From: Aeromonas tecta
Lineage (GTDB): Bacteria > Pseudomonadota > Gammaproteobacteria > Enterobacterales > Aeromonadaceae
Assembly (NCBI RefSeq): GCF_000820185.1
Contig: NZ_CDCA01000036.1
Location: 186,786-250,785, forward strand
DNA length: 64,000 nt
Direction of reading: 5' to 3'
The notes below the pieces were generated by a model. It was given only the letters and a program-made list of their open reading frames with translations, ran no database searches and had not been told where the DNA came from. Below are positions 37,097-45,061 of this stretch, piece by piece. The translations under genes and the position numbers were made by a program. Each line of letters opens with the position of its first letter. Positions within the stretch are counted from its first letter, which is position 1.

Positions 37097-37789
37097 ATGC
37101 GGATCCTGCTGGTAGAAGATGATGTGATGTTGGGGGATGGCATGCAGGATGCCCTTCGCCACAGTGGTTACACGGTGGACTGGCTGCAACAGGGCTTGCC
37201 GACGCTCGCCGCCCTCAAGAGCGATGAATTTGCCGCCATGATCCTGGATCTCAACCTGCCGGATATCGATGGCATCAGCCTGCTGCGCAAGCTGCGCCGG
37301 GAGGGGCATCAGTTGCCCGTGTTGATCCTCACCGCCCGCGATGCCCTCGACGATCGGGTGGTCGGCCTGGATGCCGGCTCCGACGACTACATGGTCAAAC
37401 CCTTCGCCCTGCAGGAACTCAATGCCCGTCTGCGCGCTTTGGTGCGGCGCAGCAAGGGCCAGGCTCAGGCCTCCCTCGAGTATGGCGATATCCTGATCCA
37501 GCCCGATGCCCAGCAGGTCACCTATCAGGGCGAGCTCGTCAGGCTCACCCCTCACGAATACAAGCTGTTGCTGGAGCTGGTCACCCAGTGCGGCCGGGTG
37601 CTGAGCAAGGAGCAACTGCAACAGAGCCTCTACGGTTGGGATGAGGGCGCCGAGAGCAACGCGGTGGAAGTCCACATCCACCACCTGCGCAAGAAGTTCT
37701 ACTCCGAGCTCATTCGCAACATTCGCGGGGTGGGCTACATAGTGCCGCAGCTGGATGTTCCGGCCCCCAAGGGAACCCAGCGCTCATGA
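37097..37789 (+). CDS. OmpR-family response regulator, QseB/PmrA-like
   Basis: The 230-residue regulator has a receiver domain with Asp8/Asp9, phosphoacceptor Asp51, Thr79 and Lys101. A winged-helix DNA-binding domain (about 130-225, LTPHEYKLLLELVTQCGRVLSKEQL) follows. It most resembles the QseB/PmrA/BasR subgroup, which binds CTTAA-type direct repeats. Such a repeat lies upstream of the operon, which suggests autoregulation. RBS GGAGA lies before the ATG. Its stop overlaps the kinase start by 4 bp. The exact paralogue (qseB or pmrA) cannot be fixed here. Confidence 0.92.
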   Translation: MRILLVEDDVMLGDGMQDALRHSGYTVDWLQQGLPTLAALKSDEFAAMILDLNLPDIDGISLLRKLRREGHQLPVLILTARDALDDRVVGLDAGSDDYMVKPFALQELNARLRALVRRSKGQAQASLEYGDILIQPDAQQVTYQGELVRLTPHEYKLLLELVTQCGRVLSKEQLQQSLYGWDEGAESNAVEVHIHHLRKKFYSELIRNIRGVGYIVPQLDVPAPKGTQRS

Positions 37790-39243
37790 GTCGTGTCCGC
37801 TCAATTCGCCGCTTCCTGCTCTCGGGCATACTGGCCCTGGTCAGCGTCAGCCTGGCGGTCAGCGGCCTCATCGGCTATCTGGAAGCCAACCACGAGATGG
37901 AGGAGCTGTTTGATGCCCGTCTCGCCCAATCCGCCCGCATCACCAACCAGCTGTTGCTGGGCTACATGGAACAACACCAGCGCCTGCCTGCAGACGGTGC
38001 CATCTATGAGGAGTGGGAGCAGAGCGCCCCAGAGCAATATCAAAAAGATCCCAGCCTCAATTTGCTGGCGCGGGACCGGGAGTTCACCCCCTACGGCCAC
38101 GAGTTTGAACGCAACCTCTACTTCCAGCTGCTGAGCGAGCAGGGTGCCATACTGCTGCGCTCCCCCAGTGCGCCGCGCCAGCCGCTGACCACCCTGGAGC
38201 GCGGCTTCAACAGCGAGACCAAGGATCACCACGAGTGGCGTACCTTCACCCTCTACAACGAGGAGCAGCGCACCTGGCTCATCGTCGCGGAGCGGGACGA
38301 CGAGCGCGGTGAGCTGGCCAGCACCATGGCCACCCTGACCATGCTGCCGCTGTTCATCACCCTGCCCTTCCTGCTCGGCCTGCTGTGGTGGCTCGTCTCG
38401 GCGGGTCTCTCTCCACTGCGCCAGGTGGCGCAAGCCATCAGCGAACGCCATCCCGCCAACCTGAGTCCGCTCAATCTGACCATCAAGGCCGAGGAGCTGG
38501 CGCCCCTCGTCAACGAGATCAACCGGTTGATGCACACCCTGGCCGACACCATAGAGCGGGAGAAACAGTTCACTAACGAGGCTGCCCATGAGCTGCGCAC
38601 CCCGCTGGCGGTACTGCGCATCCACAGTGAGAACGTGATGGCGGCCGAAGACGATACCAGCCGCGAGCAGGCATTGGCCAAGATGCTGCTGGCGCTCGAT
38701 CGCAGCGATCGCCTGATCCGTCAGCTGCTGACCCAGGCCCGCATCGACAACCAACAGGCACCGGCGCTAAACAAGCTGGATCTGAGCCCGCTGTTGCAGA
38801 GCACCCTGGCCAACCTGGCCCCGCTCGCCCTGAAGAAGGGGCAGCAGCTCTCGCTGGAAGGGGCCGAGCACTTGCAGGTGATGGGACAGGCCGTGCTGCT
38901 GGATCTGATGTTCAGCAACCTCATCGACAACGCACTGCGCTACACCCCGGATAACGGCGAGATTGCGGTGGTGATAGAGGCGGAAGGAAACAGGGTCAGG
39001 GTGGATGTCAGAGACAGCGGCCCGGGCATTCCGACCGCCGCCCTCTCGCGCCTGTGCGAGCGCTTCTATCGGGTCAATCCCCAGCAGGGGGACGGGGTCG
39101 GTCTCGGCATGGCCATAGTCCGGCGCATCGCCGAGCTGCATGGCGCGGATCTCGATATACACAACCGGCCTCATGGAGGACTGGAAGTGAGCATCTGGCT
39201 GCCCATTCCCCATCCCATCGATGCGCCGCCTGCCCATTCCTGA
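37786..39243 (+). CDS. Sensor histidine kinase, QseC/PmrB-like
   Basis: The 485-residue inner-membrane kinase is the partner of the preceding regulator. TM1 (about 11-32) and TM2 (about 186-206) flank a periplasmic sensor of about 150 residues. A HAMP-like linker follows, then the H-box FTNEAAHELRTPLA (phospho-His268) and the ATP-binding region with NALRYTP (N box), DSGPGIP (G1) and GVGLGMAIV (G2). The signal cannot be deduced. Relatives respond to Fe3+/acid/antimicrobial peptides (PmrB) or to quorum/catecholamine-like cues (QseC). It ends at a strong terminator. Confidence 0.92.
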   Translation: MSRVRSIRRFLLSGILALVSVSLAVSGLIGYLEANHEMEELFDARLAQSARITNQLLLGYMEQHQRLPADGAIYEEWEQSAPEQYQKDPSLNLLARDREFTPYGHEFERNLYFQLLSEQGAILLRSPSAPRQPLTTLERGFNSETKDHHEWRTFTLYNEEQRTWLIVAERDDERGELASTMATLTMLPLFITLPFLLGLLWWLVSAGLSPLRQVAQAISERHPANLSPLNLTIKAEELAPLVNEINRLMHTLADTIEREKQFTNEAAHELRTPLAVLRIHSENVMAAEDDTSREQALAKMLLALDRSDRLIRQLLTQARIDNQQAPALNKLDLSPLLQSTLANLAPLALKKGQQLSLEGAEHLQVMGQAVLLDLMFSNLIDNALRYTPDNGEIAVVIEAEGNRVRVDVRDSGPGIPTAALSRLCERFYRVNPQQGDGVGLGMAIVRRIAELHGADLDIHNRPHGGLEVSIWLPIPHPIDAPPAHS

Positions 39244-39244
39244 A

Positions 39245-39275
39245 TGCAAAACGGCCCTTCCAGGGCCGTTTTGCA
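39245..39275. terminator. Bidirectional terminator after the two-component operon
   Basis: TGCAAAACGGCCCT / AGGGCCGTTTTGCA with a 3-base loop. It lies between the convergent kinase and retropepsin-like genes. Confidence 0.88.
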
Positions 39276-39312
39276 TCAACAAGAGAGCAACTCTTCGCCG
39301 GCAATTCGGCCG

Positions 39313-39813
39313 CTAATCGCAGCTGGGCTGCACTGTGAAGGTACGGCTGGAATCCACCGGCCCCAATTCCGCCAGCAGACGGCGGCCCAATAGCACGGGA
39401 TAGTTCATGTCGCTACGATCTCGCAGGGTGAACCACTCCTTGTAGACCTTGTCGCCAAGGCAGATGGACATGGTCACCGTCGGCCTCTCCTCCATGCCAC
39501 CGGCGCCACGTACCGTCACCGTGCGTTCCACCTGCCGCTCCAGAGTCTGGCTCACTTCCTTGTCCGTGTTGGCATCGGTCAGCACCAGGGTGAAGCGCAC
39601 CCAGGGTTTGCCCTCGCGCTTGAAGTGCTGCAAGGAGCGCGCATCCATCGAGGAGGTCAGGGCGCCGGTATCGAGTTTCATCTTCACCGCCACTCCCGTC
39701 GGCATGATCAACCCCTTCTCGACCCAGCCATACACGGTTGGGGCCGCCCAGGCACCCTGTGACAAGCAGAGACTGGCCAGTAACAACCAGCGAAATTTAT
39801 GTGATCCGGGCAC
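39313..39813 (-). CDS. Periplasmic retropepsin-like protein (RimB/DUF785 'ATP-dependent zinc protease' family), GTG start
   Basis: The 166-residue product has an N-terminal signal peptide (RWLLLASLCLSQGAWA). Its core matches the family often annotated as putative ATP-dependent zinc protease, which is a retropepsin-like aspartic fold. MKLDTGALTSSM carries the DTG catalytic triad, and YPVLLGRRLL is the typical C-terminal strand. No ATPase or zinc motif is visible, so the common name is misleading. I chose the GTG at 39813 because GAGGA lies 7 bp upstream and the signal peptide then starts at once. Protease activity is unproven. Confidence 0.8.
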   Translation of the reverse strand: MPGSHKFRWLLLASLCLSQGAWAAPTVYGWVEKGLIMPTGVAVKMKLDTGALTSSMDARSLQHFKREGKPWVRFTLVLTDANTDKEVSQTLERQVERTVTVRGAGGMEERPTVTMSICLGDKVYKEWFTLRDRSDMNYPVLLGRRLLAELGPVDSSRTFTVQPSCD

Positions 39814-40086
39814 GGCATCTTCCTCGTCAGGGCGGACCGGCAATGGCCCGCCCTGCCAGAGTGGCAGAGCCATGGTAACTGTCAACTGGCAAAAAACAGG
39901 GGGACAGAGAAAGTCGGGAGGCCAGATGCCGCTTGGGCTAGCGGCGCGACAACGGTTGACCATAAGGGACTTGGGACGGGAATGAGACGGGGATGTGGCA
40001 TCAGCGAAGAGGTGCTGGATGACCCCCACCACCACGCTCAGGTTGTGACGCCAAAGGCTACCACAATGATGATTCAATTATCAGTC

Positions 40087-40114
40087 TTGTTCTGACGGGA
40101 TTTTTCCCTAGACT
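40087..40114 (+). promoter_or_regulatory. Putative guaC promoter
   Basis: TTGTTC (40087-40092) and TAGACT (40109-40114) at 16-bp spacing, 103 bp upstream of the guaC ATG. Transcription would start near 40121, immediately at the left arm of the downstream hairpin. Confidence 0.45.
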
Positions 40115-40120
40115 GTTGTA

Positions 40121-40152
40121 AACCGGAGGCCTTGAAAACCTGCGGTTTTTTT
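40121..40152 (+). terminator. Terminator-like hairpin in the guaC 5' leader
   Basis: AACCGGAGG / CCTGCGGTT form a stem with one G-G mismatch and a 9-base loop, followed directly by seven T. It lies between the putative promoter and guaC on the coding strand, so it is an attenuator candidate or the 3' end of a small RNA. Confidence 0.6.
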
Positions 40153-40216
40153 GTGCCTGCCGAAAATTTGCCCACTGCAAAAGTGACTTTCAACAAGGCT
40201 CAATAAGGAATTCGTC

Positions 40217-41260
40217 ATGCGTATCGAAGAAGACTTGAAGCTGGGTTTCAAGGATGTACTGTTCCGCCCCAAGCGCTCTACCCTCAAGAGCCGCTCCCAA
40301 GTCAGCCTGACCCGTCAGTTCACCTTCAAGCACAGCCAGACCCAGTGGCAGGGCGTCCCCGTCATCGCCGCCAACATGGATACCGTCGGTAGTTTCGCCA
40401 TGGCCAGAACCCTGGCTGGCTTCGAGATGATGACGGCGGTGCACAAGCATTACAGCCTCGCGCAGTGGCAAGCCTTCGTCAACGAGACCGATCCGGCCCT
40501 GCTCGGCCATGTGATGGTATCGACCGGCACCTCGGAAGAGGATTTCATCAAGACCCGCCAGATCCTAGCCATGTCACCGGCCCTGCGCTTCATCTGCCTC
40601 GACGTGGCCAACGGCTACTCCCAGCACTTCGTCGAGTTCCTGCGTAAAACCCGTGACGCCTGCCCGAACCACGTCATCCTGGCAGGCAACGTGGTCACCG
40701 GCGAGATGGTGGAGGAGCTGATCCTCTCCGGCGCCGACATCGTCAAGGTTGGCATAGGCCCGGGCTCGGTCTGCACTACTCGAGTCAAGACCGGGGTCGG
40801 CTACCCGCAGCTCTCCGCCATCATCGAATGCGCGGATGCAGCCCACGGCCTCGGTGGCCAGATAGTCGGTGACGGCGGCTGCACCTGCCCGGGGGACGTG
40901 TCGAAAGCCTTCGGCGGCGGCGCCGACTTCGTGATGCTGGGGGGTATGCTGGCGGCCCACGAGGAGTGCGGTGGCGAGGTGGTGGAGGTTGATGGCTCCC
41001 CCTTCATGAAGTTCTACGGCATGAGCTCATCGAGCGCCATGGACAAGCACGCCGGCGGCGTCGCCGACTACCGCGCCTCCGAGGGCAAAACCGTGCTGCT
41101 GCCCTATCGCGGCCCGGTGGAAAATACCGTACGCGACATCCTCGGCGGCGTGCGCTCCACCTGCACCTATGTCGGCGCCAGCCAGCTGAAAGAGCTGACC
41201 AAGCGCACCACCTTTATCCGGGTGCGTGAGCAGGAGAACAACGTCTACGGCAAGGAGTGA
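40217..41260 (+). CDS. guaC: GMP reductase
   Basis: GuaC converts GMP to IMP with NADPH, releasing ammonia, and so rebalances purine nucleotides in the cytoplasm. The 347-residue TIM barrel keeps the catalytic Cys186 in [20 protein letters not shown], the same number as in E. coli GuaC. It also has the phosphate-binding [25 protein letters not shown] segment and the YRASEGKTV flap. RBS AAGGA precedes the ATG. The leader holds a terminator-like hairpin, and the 3' end is duplicated in decayed form downstream. Confidence 0.97.
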   Translation: MRIEEDLKLGFKDVLFRPKRSTLKSRSQVSLTRQFTFKHSQTQWQGVPVIAANMDTVGSFAMARTLAGFEMMTAVHKHYSLAQWQAFVNETDPALLGHVMVSTGTSEEDFIKTRQILAMSPALRFICLDVANGYSQHFVEFLRKTRDACPNHVILAGNVVTGEMVEELILSGADIVKVGIGPGSVCTTRVKTGVGYPQLSAIIECADAAHGLGGQIVGDGGCTCPGDVSKAFGGGADFVMLGGMLAAHEECGGEVVEVDGSPFMKFYGMSSSSAMDKHAGGVADYRASEGKTVLLPYRGPVENTVRDILGGVRSTCTYVGASQLKELTKRTTFIRVREQENNVYGKE

Positions 41261-41278
41261 ATTTGCCCCTATGGACGG

Positions 41279-41349
41279 AGCTGAACTCAGCACACACCAC
41301 CTGTATCCGGGTGCGTGAGCAGTAGAACAACATCTATGGTAAGGAATAA
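41279..41349 (+). pseudogene. Decayed duplicate of the guaC 3' end
   Basis: Positions 41295-41349 align without gaps to the last 55 bp of guaC (41206-41260), offset 89 bp, with seven mismatches. The duplicate has an in-frame TAG (CAG-TAG in place of CAG-GAG) and ends in TAA where guaC has TGA. Weaker similarity starts at GAGCTGA (41279) with a 2-bp indel. It encodes a relic of the GuaC C terminus ([17 protein letters not shown] in the intact gene). Confidence 0.85.
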
Positions 41350-41394
41350 CGCGCCACGGACAGCCGTCACGCGCTGACGGTTAGAAGCCAATCC

Positions 41395-41427
41395 ACCGGT
41401 GTGCTACCCTGCCCACCGGTTTTTTTG
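41395..41427 (+). terminator. Terminator downstream of guaC and its relic
   Basis: ACCGGTG / CACCGGT stem (41395-41401 and 41414-41420) with a 12-base loop followed by seven T. A second inverted repeat, CCGTCA / TGACGG, lies just upstream at 41364-41380. Confidence 0.7.
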
Positions 41428-41455
41428 TCTCTTTTTTCGTAGCTGGTGAACCAAC

Positions 41456-42664
41456 ATGACGACCCCTGCCCCCTCCGTTCAGCCCGACTTCGACTGGGAT
41501 ATCTTCTGCTGTGTCGTGGACAACTTCGGCGACATCGGCGTCACCTGGCGACTCGCCCGCCAGTTACAGCAAGAGGGTCATGGCCCAACCCACGACAGTG
41601 GAACAAAAGTCAGGCTCTGGGTGGACGATCTGGCCAGCTTCGCCCGCATCTGCCCGGGACTGGATCCCGCGCTGGACAGTCAGTGGGTAGAGGGCATCTA
41701 TATTCAGCGCTGGCATGACACAGTGCTGCCCAACGTCGTACCAGCCAAAGTCGTTATCGAGGCTTTCGCCTGCGAGCTGCCCACCCCCTTCGCCCAGGCC
41801 ATGGCCGAGCAGAGCCCGCCCCCTTGCTGGATCAATCTCGAATACCTCTCCGCCGAATCCTGGGTCGAGGATTGCCACGGCCTCGCCTCGCCCCAGCGGA
41901 TCGGCAATCAGAGCCTTAACAAGTATTTCTTCTTTCCGGGCTTCACCAGCAAAACCGGAGGTTTGCTGTGCGAGCAGGGGCTTATCGGGGCACGGGAGCA
42001 GTGGCAGCAAGACCAGGCAGGCCTCGCTGCCTACTGGGCCAGCCTGGGGTTGCCGCCCAAGGAAGATGACGAGCTGAGGATAAGCCTGTTTACCTATGAG
42101 AGCGCCGCCCTCCAGAGCCTGGCAGCGAGCTGGTGCCTGGGCGCCACCCCAGTCACCTTGCTGCTGCCGCTCGGGCGTTCGCTCAGCGATGTGCTCACCG
42201 GGGCCGGTCTCTCCTCGGCCATTACCACGGCCAGCGCAGGGGAGCTACTGCACGCGGGCAATCTCACCATCAAGCTGCTGCCGATGACGGATCAGGCCGG
42301 ATATGACCGATTGCTATGGAGCTGCGACTTCAACCTGGTGCGCGGCGAGGACTCCTTCGTGCGGACCCAGTGGGCGGCTCGCCCCTTCCTGTGGCACATC
42401 TACCCGCAAGACGATCAGGCCCACATAGCCAAGCTGGATGACTTCCTCGATCACTATCTGGCGGCCTTGCCAGCCGATGCGGCACAGTGGCTGCGTTCTT
42501 TCAGCCACGCCCTCAACCAGGGCGACGATGTTGGCGAACTCTGGTCACAATGGCCCGATTTCGACGCTATTTTGCAACAACATGCGCGAGACTGGTCACA
42601 GAAGTTGCTTGTCGATGGGGATCTCGTCACTCGGCTGGTGAAATTTTTGGAAAGCCGTATATAA
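41456..42664 (+). CDS. earP: EF-P arginine rhamnosyltransferase EarP
   Basis: EarP transfers rhamnose from dTDP-L-rhamnose to Arg32 of EF-P in the cytoplasm. The 402-residue GT-B protein has the conserved N-terminal sequence [24 protein letters not shown]; Asp22 and Asp26 correspond to the catalytic Asp13 and Asp17 of the Pseudomonas putida enzyme. The C-terminal nucleotide-sugar region reads [24 protein letters not shown]. The next gene is efp, whose product has Arg at position 32, the target. This strongly supports the function. No Shine-Dalgarno is obvious at the ATG. Confidence 0.95.
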   Translation: MTTPAPSVQPDFDWDIFCCVVDNFGDIGVTWRLARQLQQEGHGPTHDSGTKVRLWVDDLASFARICPGLDPALDSQWVEGIYIQRWHDTVLPNVVPAKVVIEAFACELPTPFAQAMAEQSPPPCWINLEYLSAESWVEDCHGLASPQRIGNQSLNKYFFFPGFTSKTGGLLCEQGLIGAREQWQQDQAGLAAYWASLGLPPKEDDELRISLFTYESAALQSLAASWCLGATPVTLLLPLGRSLSDVLTGAGLSSAITTASAGELLHAGNLTIKLLPMTDQAGYDRLLWSCDFNLVRGEDSFVRTQWAARPFLWHIYPQDDQAHIAKLDDFLDHYLAALPADAAQWLRSFSHALNQGDDVGELWSQWPDFDAILQQHARDWSQKLLVDGDLVTRLVKFLESRI

Positions 42665-42665
42665 T
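42636..42665 (+). promoter_or_regulatory. Putative efp promoter inside the end of earP
   Basis: A perfect -10 TATAAT at 42660-42665 overlaps the earP stop. The best -35 at 18 bp is the weak TGGTGA. This would let efp be expressed far above earP, as expected for an abundant translation factor. Confidence 0.5.
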
Positions 42666-42708
42666 CTGGCAGTTTTTATCTGCCCGTATACGAACAGGAA
42701 TTTTTTAC

Positions 42709-43275
42709 ATGAAAACCGCACAGGAAATCCGCGCTGGTAACGTCGTCATGATCGGTACCGAGCCGATGGTGGTCCAGAAAGCCGAATTCAACAAATCCGG
42801 CCGTAACTCCGCCGTGGTCAAGATGAAGCTGAAAGGCCTGCTGAACGGCAGCGCCACCGAGACCGTATTCAAGGCTGACGACAAGCTGGAAGTCGTTCAA
42901 CTGGAGCGTAAAGAGTGCACTTACTCTTACTTCTCCGATCCCCTGTATGTCTTCATGGACACCGAGTACAACCAGTACGACGTCGAGAAAGACAACCTGG
43001 GTGACGCGCTGAACTACATGGTTGACGGCATGGAAGACATCTGCGAAGTGACTTTCTACAACGAGAAAGCCATCTCCGTCGAGCTGCCGACCACCATCGT
43101 CCGCGAAGTTGAGTACACCGAGCCGGCCGCCCGTGGCGACACCTCCGGTAAAGTGACCAAGCCTGCTCGCCTGAAAGGCACCACCTACGAGCTGGCCGTT
43201 GCCGCCTTCGTAGAGATCGGCGACAAGATCGAGATCGACACCCGCACCGGCGAGTTCAAGCGTCGCGTCAACTGA
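42709..43275 (+). CDS. efp: Translation elongation factor P (Arg32 type)
   Basis: EF-P enters the ribosomal E site and rescues ribosomes stalled on polyproline. The 188-residue product has the three beta-barrel domains of the family. The tip of domain I reads KSGRNSAV with Arg32, not Lys, so it is modified by EarP-type rhamnosylation rather than by EpmA/EpmB lysylation. Codon use is strongly biased, in line with high expression. RBS AGGAA precedes the ATG. It is followed by a strong terminator. Confidence 0.97.
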   Translation: MKTAQEIRAGNVVMIGTEPMVVQKAEFNKSGRNSAVVKMKLKGLLNGSATETVFKADDKLEVVQLERKECTYSYFSDPLYVFMDTEYNQYDVEKDNLGDALNYMVDGMEDICEVTFYNEKAISVELPTTIVREVEYTEPAARGDTSGKVTKPARLKGTTYELAVAAFVEIGDKIEIDTRTGEFKRRVN

Positions 43276-43299
43276 TCCGACGGCTTCATGCCAGTGTTG

Positions 43300-43330
43300 A
43301 AAAAAGCGAGCTCAGGCTCGCTTTTTCTTT
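43300..43330 (+). terminator. efp terminator
   Basis: A run of A, AGCGAGC / GCTCGCT stem with a TCAG loop, then a T run interrupted by one C. Confidence 0.92.
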
Positions 43331-43437
43331 ATGAGCGCGCCGGCCCGGCCATTCAGCGCCGGTCAATGACAGCGGGGCGCAGATTGAGGGAGAATTCGTT
43401 TGCTCCCTTTACATCTCGCGTCAATCGGAGCTACACC

Positions 43438-43476
43438 ATGAAGTCAGACTTATCCTTCATCACGGGCACCCCATGA
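43438..43476 (+). CDS. 12-codon upstream ORF coupled to yjdF
   Basis: ATG at 43438 has GGAG 7 bp upstream, better than the site before yjdF itself. The peptide MKSDLSFITGTP ends at a TGA that overlaps the yjdF ATG (ATGA). This layout suggests translational coupling or a regulatory leader peptide. It is equally possible that it is a short chance frame; there is no homology evidence. Confidence 0.45.
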   Translation: MKSDLSFITGTP

Positions 43477-44084
43477 CATCTCATCAAAAAATCCTGCTGC
43501 TGTTGCTCACCTTGCTGGCGCTGGCGGTCTCTGGCTGGCAACCCTATGACCGAGTGACCTGGCTGCTGGAAGTCATTCCCGTGCTGATCGTCATGCCGTT
43601 GTTGCTGCTGAGCCACCGCAGTTACCCGCTCACCAGCCTGCTCTATCTCGGCATCTTCCTGCACGCCCTGGTGCTGATACTGGGCGGTGCCTACAGCTAT
43701 GCCAGAGTGCCGCTCGGCTTTGACTTGCAACACTGGTTCGAACTCAGCCGCAACCCCTATGACAAGATTGGTCACTTCTTCCAGGGCTTCGTGCCCGCCC
43801 TCGCCTGCCGGGAGATCCTGCTGCGCGGCCACCATGTGCGGGGTAAACGCATGCTGGCATTCCTGGTGGTCTGCGTGGTGATGGCCATCAGTGCCAGCTA
43901 TGAGCTGATCGAATGGGGCGCCGCCTTGGCGCTGGGCCAGGGGGCAGATGAGTTCCTCGGCACCCAGGGGGATCCCTGGGATACCCAGTCCGACATGTTC
44001 TGCGCCCTGATTGGTGCCATCAGCGCCCTGCTGCTGCTCACCCCCCTGCATGACAGGCAGCTGGCCAGGCTGGAACGACGTTAA
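43473..44084 (+). CDS. yjdF: YjdF-family inner-membrane protein (DUF2238)
   Basis: The 203-residue protein has about six hydrophobic helices and the DUF2238 signature: a central YDKIGHFFQGFVPALACREILLR segment and YELIEWGAALALGQGADEFLGTQGDPWDTQSDM. These contain conserved His, Glu and Asp residues facing the membrane region. The function is not known. The ribosome binding site is poor. Translation probably depends on the short upstream frame that ends at its start codon. Confidence 0.85.
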   Translation: MTSHQKILLLLLTLLALAVSGWQPYDRVTWLLEVIPVLIVMPLLLLSHRSYPLTSLLYLGIFLHALVLILGGAYSYARVPLGFDLQHWFELSRNPYDKIGHFFQGFVPALACREILLRGHHVRGKRMLAFLVVCVVMAISASYELIEWGAALALGQGADEFLGTQGDPWDTQSDMFCALIGAISALLLLTPLHDRQLARLERR

Positions 44085-44091
44085 GGCTCTG

Positions 44092-44115
44092 GGGGAAGGG
44101 CCCTGTCCCTTCCCC
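44092..44115 (+). terminator. Possible terminator after yjdF
   Basis: GGGGAAGGG / CCCTTCCCC stem with a 6-base loop, followed only by a weak T-containing tail. Confidence 0.45.
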
Positions 44116-44191
44116 TGCTTTGCCCACCCCGGACGATTGCCCTTCAGAAAAAGGAGATGCCGCCGCTAACCCAGTGAACCGGGGAGCGCAT

Positions 44192-44944
44192 ATGGCCAGA
44201 TTATCCTTACCACTGCTGTTGTTGAGCCTGCTGGCAAGCACCTGTTTGCCGGCCAGCGAGATTGCGCCCCTCGCACCGCCCGACCATTGGCAGGAGAGCG
44301 ACTGGAAGGGGATACCAGACAGCACCCAGGTCGACAAACAGCGTGTGCTGTTCGCCAAACACGACAGCGACAGCTATCTGGGGTTGGCCATTCTGCTGCC
44401 GGACTGGCAGCGCAGCGGCCAGCTGTGGCAACTGACCCGGGATCTCGGCCGGCTCGGCTTCGATACCCTGCTGCTGCTGCCCTCTCCCCAGCAAGCCGAG
44501 CTGGATCCCGCCGCAGAGAAGAAGCAAAAGACCATAGATGCGTTTCGCCAGCAATTTGCCGAGCGCATCGTCAAGCTGAGCGACGCCAAGTTGCAAGAAG
44601 GCGGTTTCAAGCTGCTGCTGGCGCAAGGCACCAGCGCGGCCTGGGCCGCCAACCTCATCGCCAGCGAACAGCTGCCCGCCCCCGACGCCCTGGTGCTGCT
44701 CGATGGCTTCTTCCCCAATCAACTGAGCAACCAGACCCTGGCCAAGCAGGTGGCGCAGGCCAGCATACCGACCCTGGATCTCTATCAGGAGGAAGGGGGG
44801 CGCTGGCCGCTGCTAGCGGCAGAGGCGCGCAAGAGCGAGAGCCGGCGCAGCCATAAACTCAACTACCGCCCCTACGCCCTGATGGCCCTCGATGAAACCC
44901 CTGGCCGCATCCAGGGCTGGCTGACTCACCTCGGCTGGATCTGA
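44192..44944 (+). CDS. DUF3530-family exported protein (alpha/beta-hydrolase-like)
   Basis: The 250-residue product has a signal peptide (about 1-22). Its order of motifs resembles a truncated alpha/beta hydrolase, as noted for DUF3530: a nucleophile-elbow-like LAQGTSAAWAANLI, then PDALVLLDGFFP and a Pro/Asp-containing IPTLDLYQ. Whether it is catalytic is unknown. The ATG at 44192 has GGGGAG at a suitable distance. It stands alone between yjdF and the dehydrogenase gene. Confidence 0.75.
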   Translation: MARLSLPLLLLSLLASTCLPASEIAPLAPPDHWQESDWKGIPDSTQVDKQRVLFAKHDSDSYLGLAILLPDWQRSGQLWQLTRDLGRLGFDTLLLLPSPQQAELDPAAEKKQKTIDAFRQQFAERIVKLSDAKLQEGGFKLLLAQGTSAAWAANLIASEQLPAPDALVLLDGFFPNQLSNQTLAKQVAQASIPTLDLYQEEGGRWPLLAAEARKSESRRSHKLNYRPYALMALDETPGRIQGWLTHLGWI

Positions 44945-45061
44945 CCCAATCACAGATCATCGAAAGAATTGGGCCAAGCCGACGTAGCGGCTCTGGACTA
45001 CTAGACTGGTCATCCCGCCCCCATCTTTGGCATCATGGCCTCATCAATGGCAGGAGGCTCC

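Larger units (their letters stand above)
39814..40216. other. 403-bp divergent intergenic region upstream of guaC
   Basis: It separates the retropepsin-like gene (minus) and guaC (plus). It holds a sigma70-like promoter and a terminator-like hairpin close to guaC (annotated separately). A 37-codon reading frame at 39982-40095 (MRRGCGISEE...) has a GGGA sequence before its ATG but no homology I recognise. The left part (39814-39980) shows nothing else. Confidence 0.5.

Noticed and set aside
39982..40095. A 37-codon frame upstream of guaC, possibly a leader peptide
   Set aside because: It overlaps the putative promoter and has no runs of regulatory codons relevant to purines, so a leader-peptide role is not supported.
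41364..41380. Small inverted repeat considered as a separate terminator
   Set aside because: There is no T run after it; the hairpin with T run at 41395-41427 is the better terminator.
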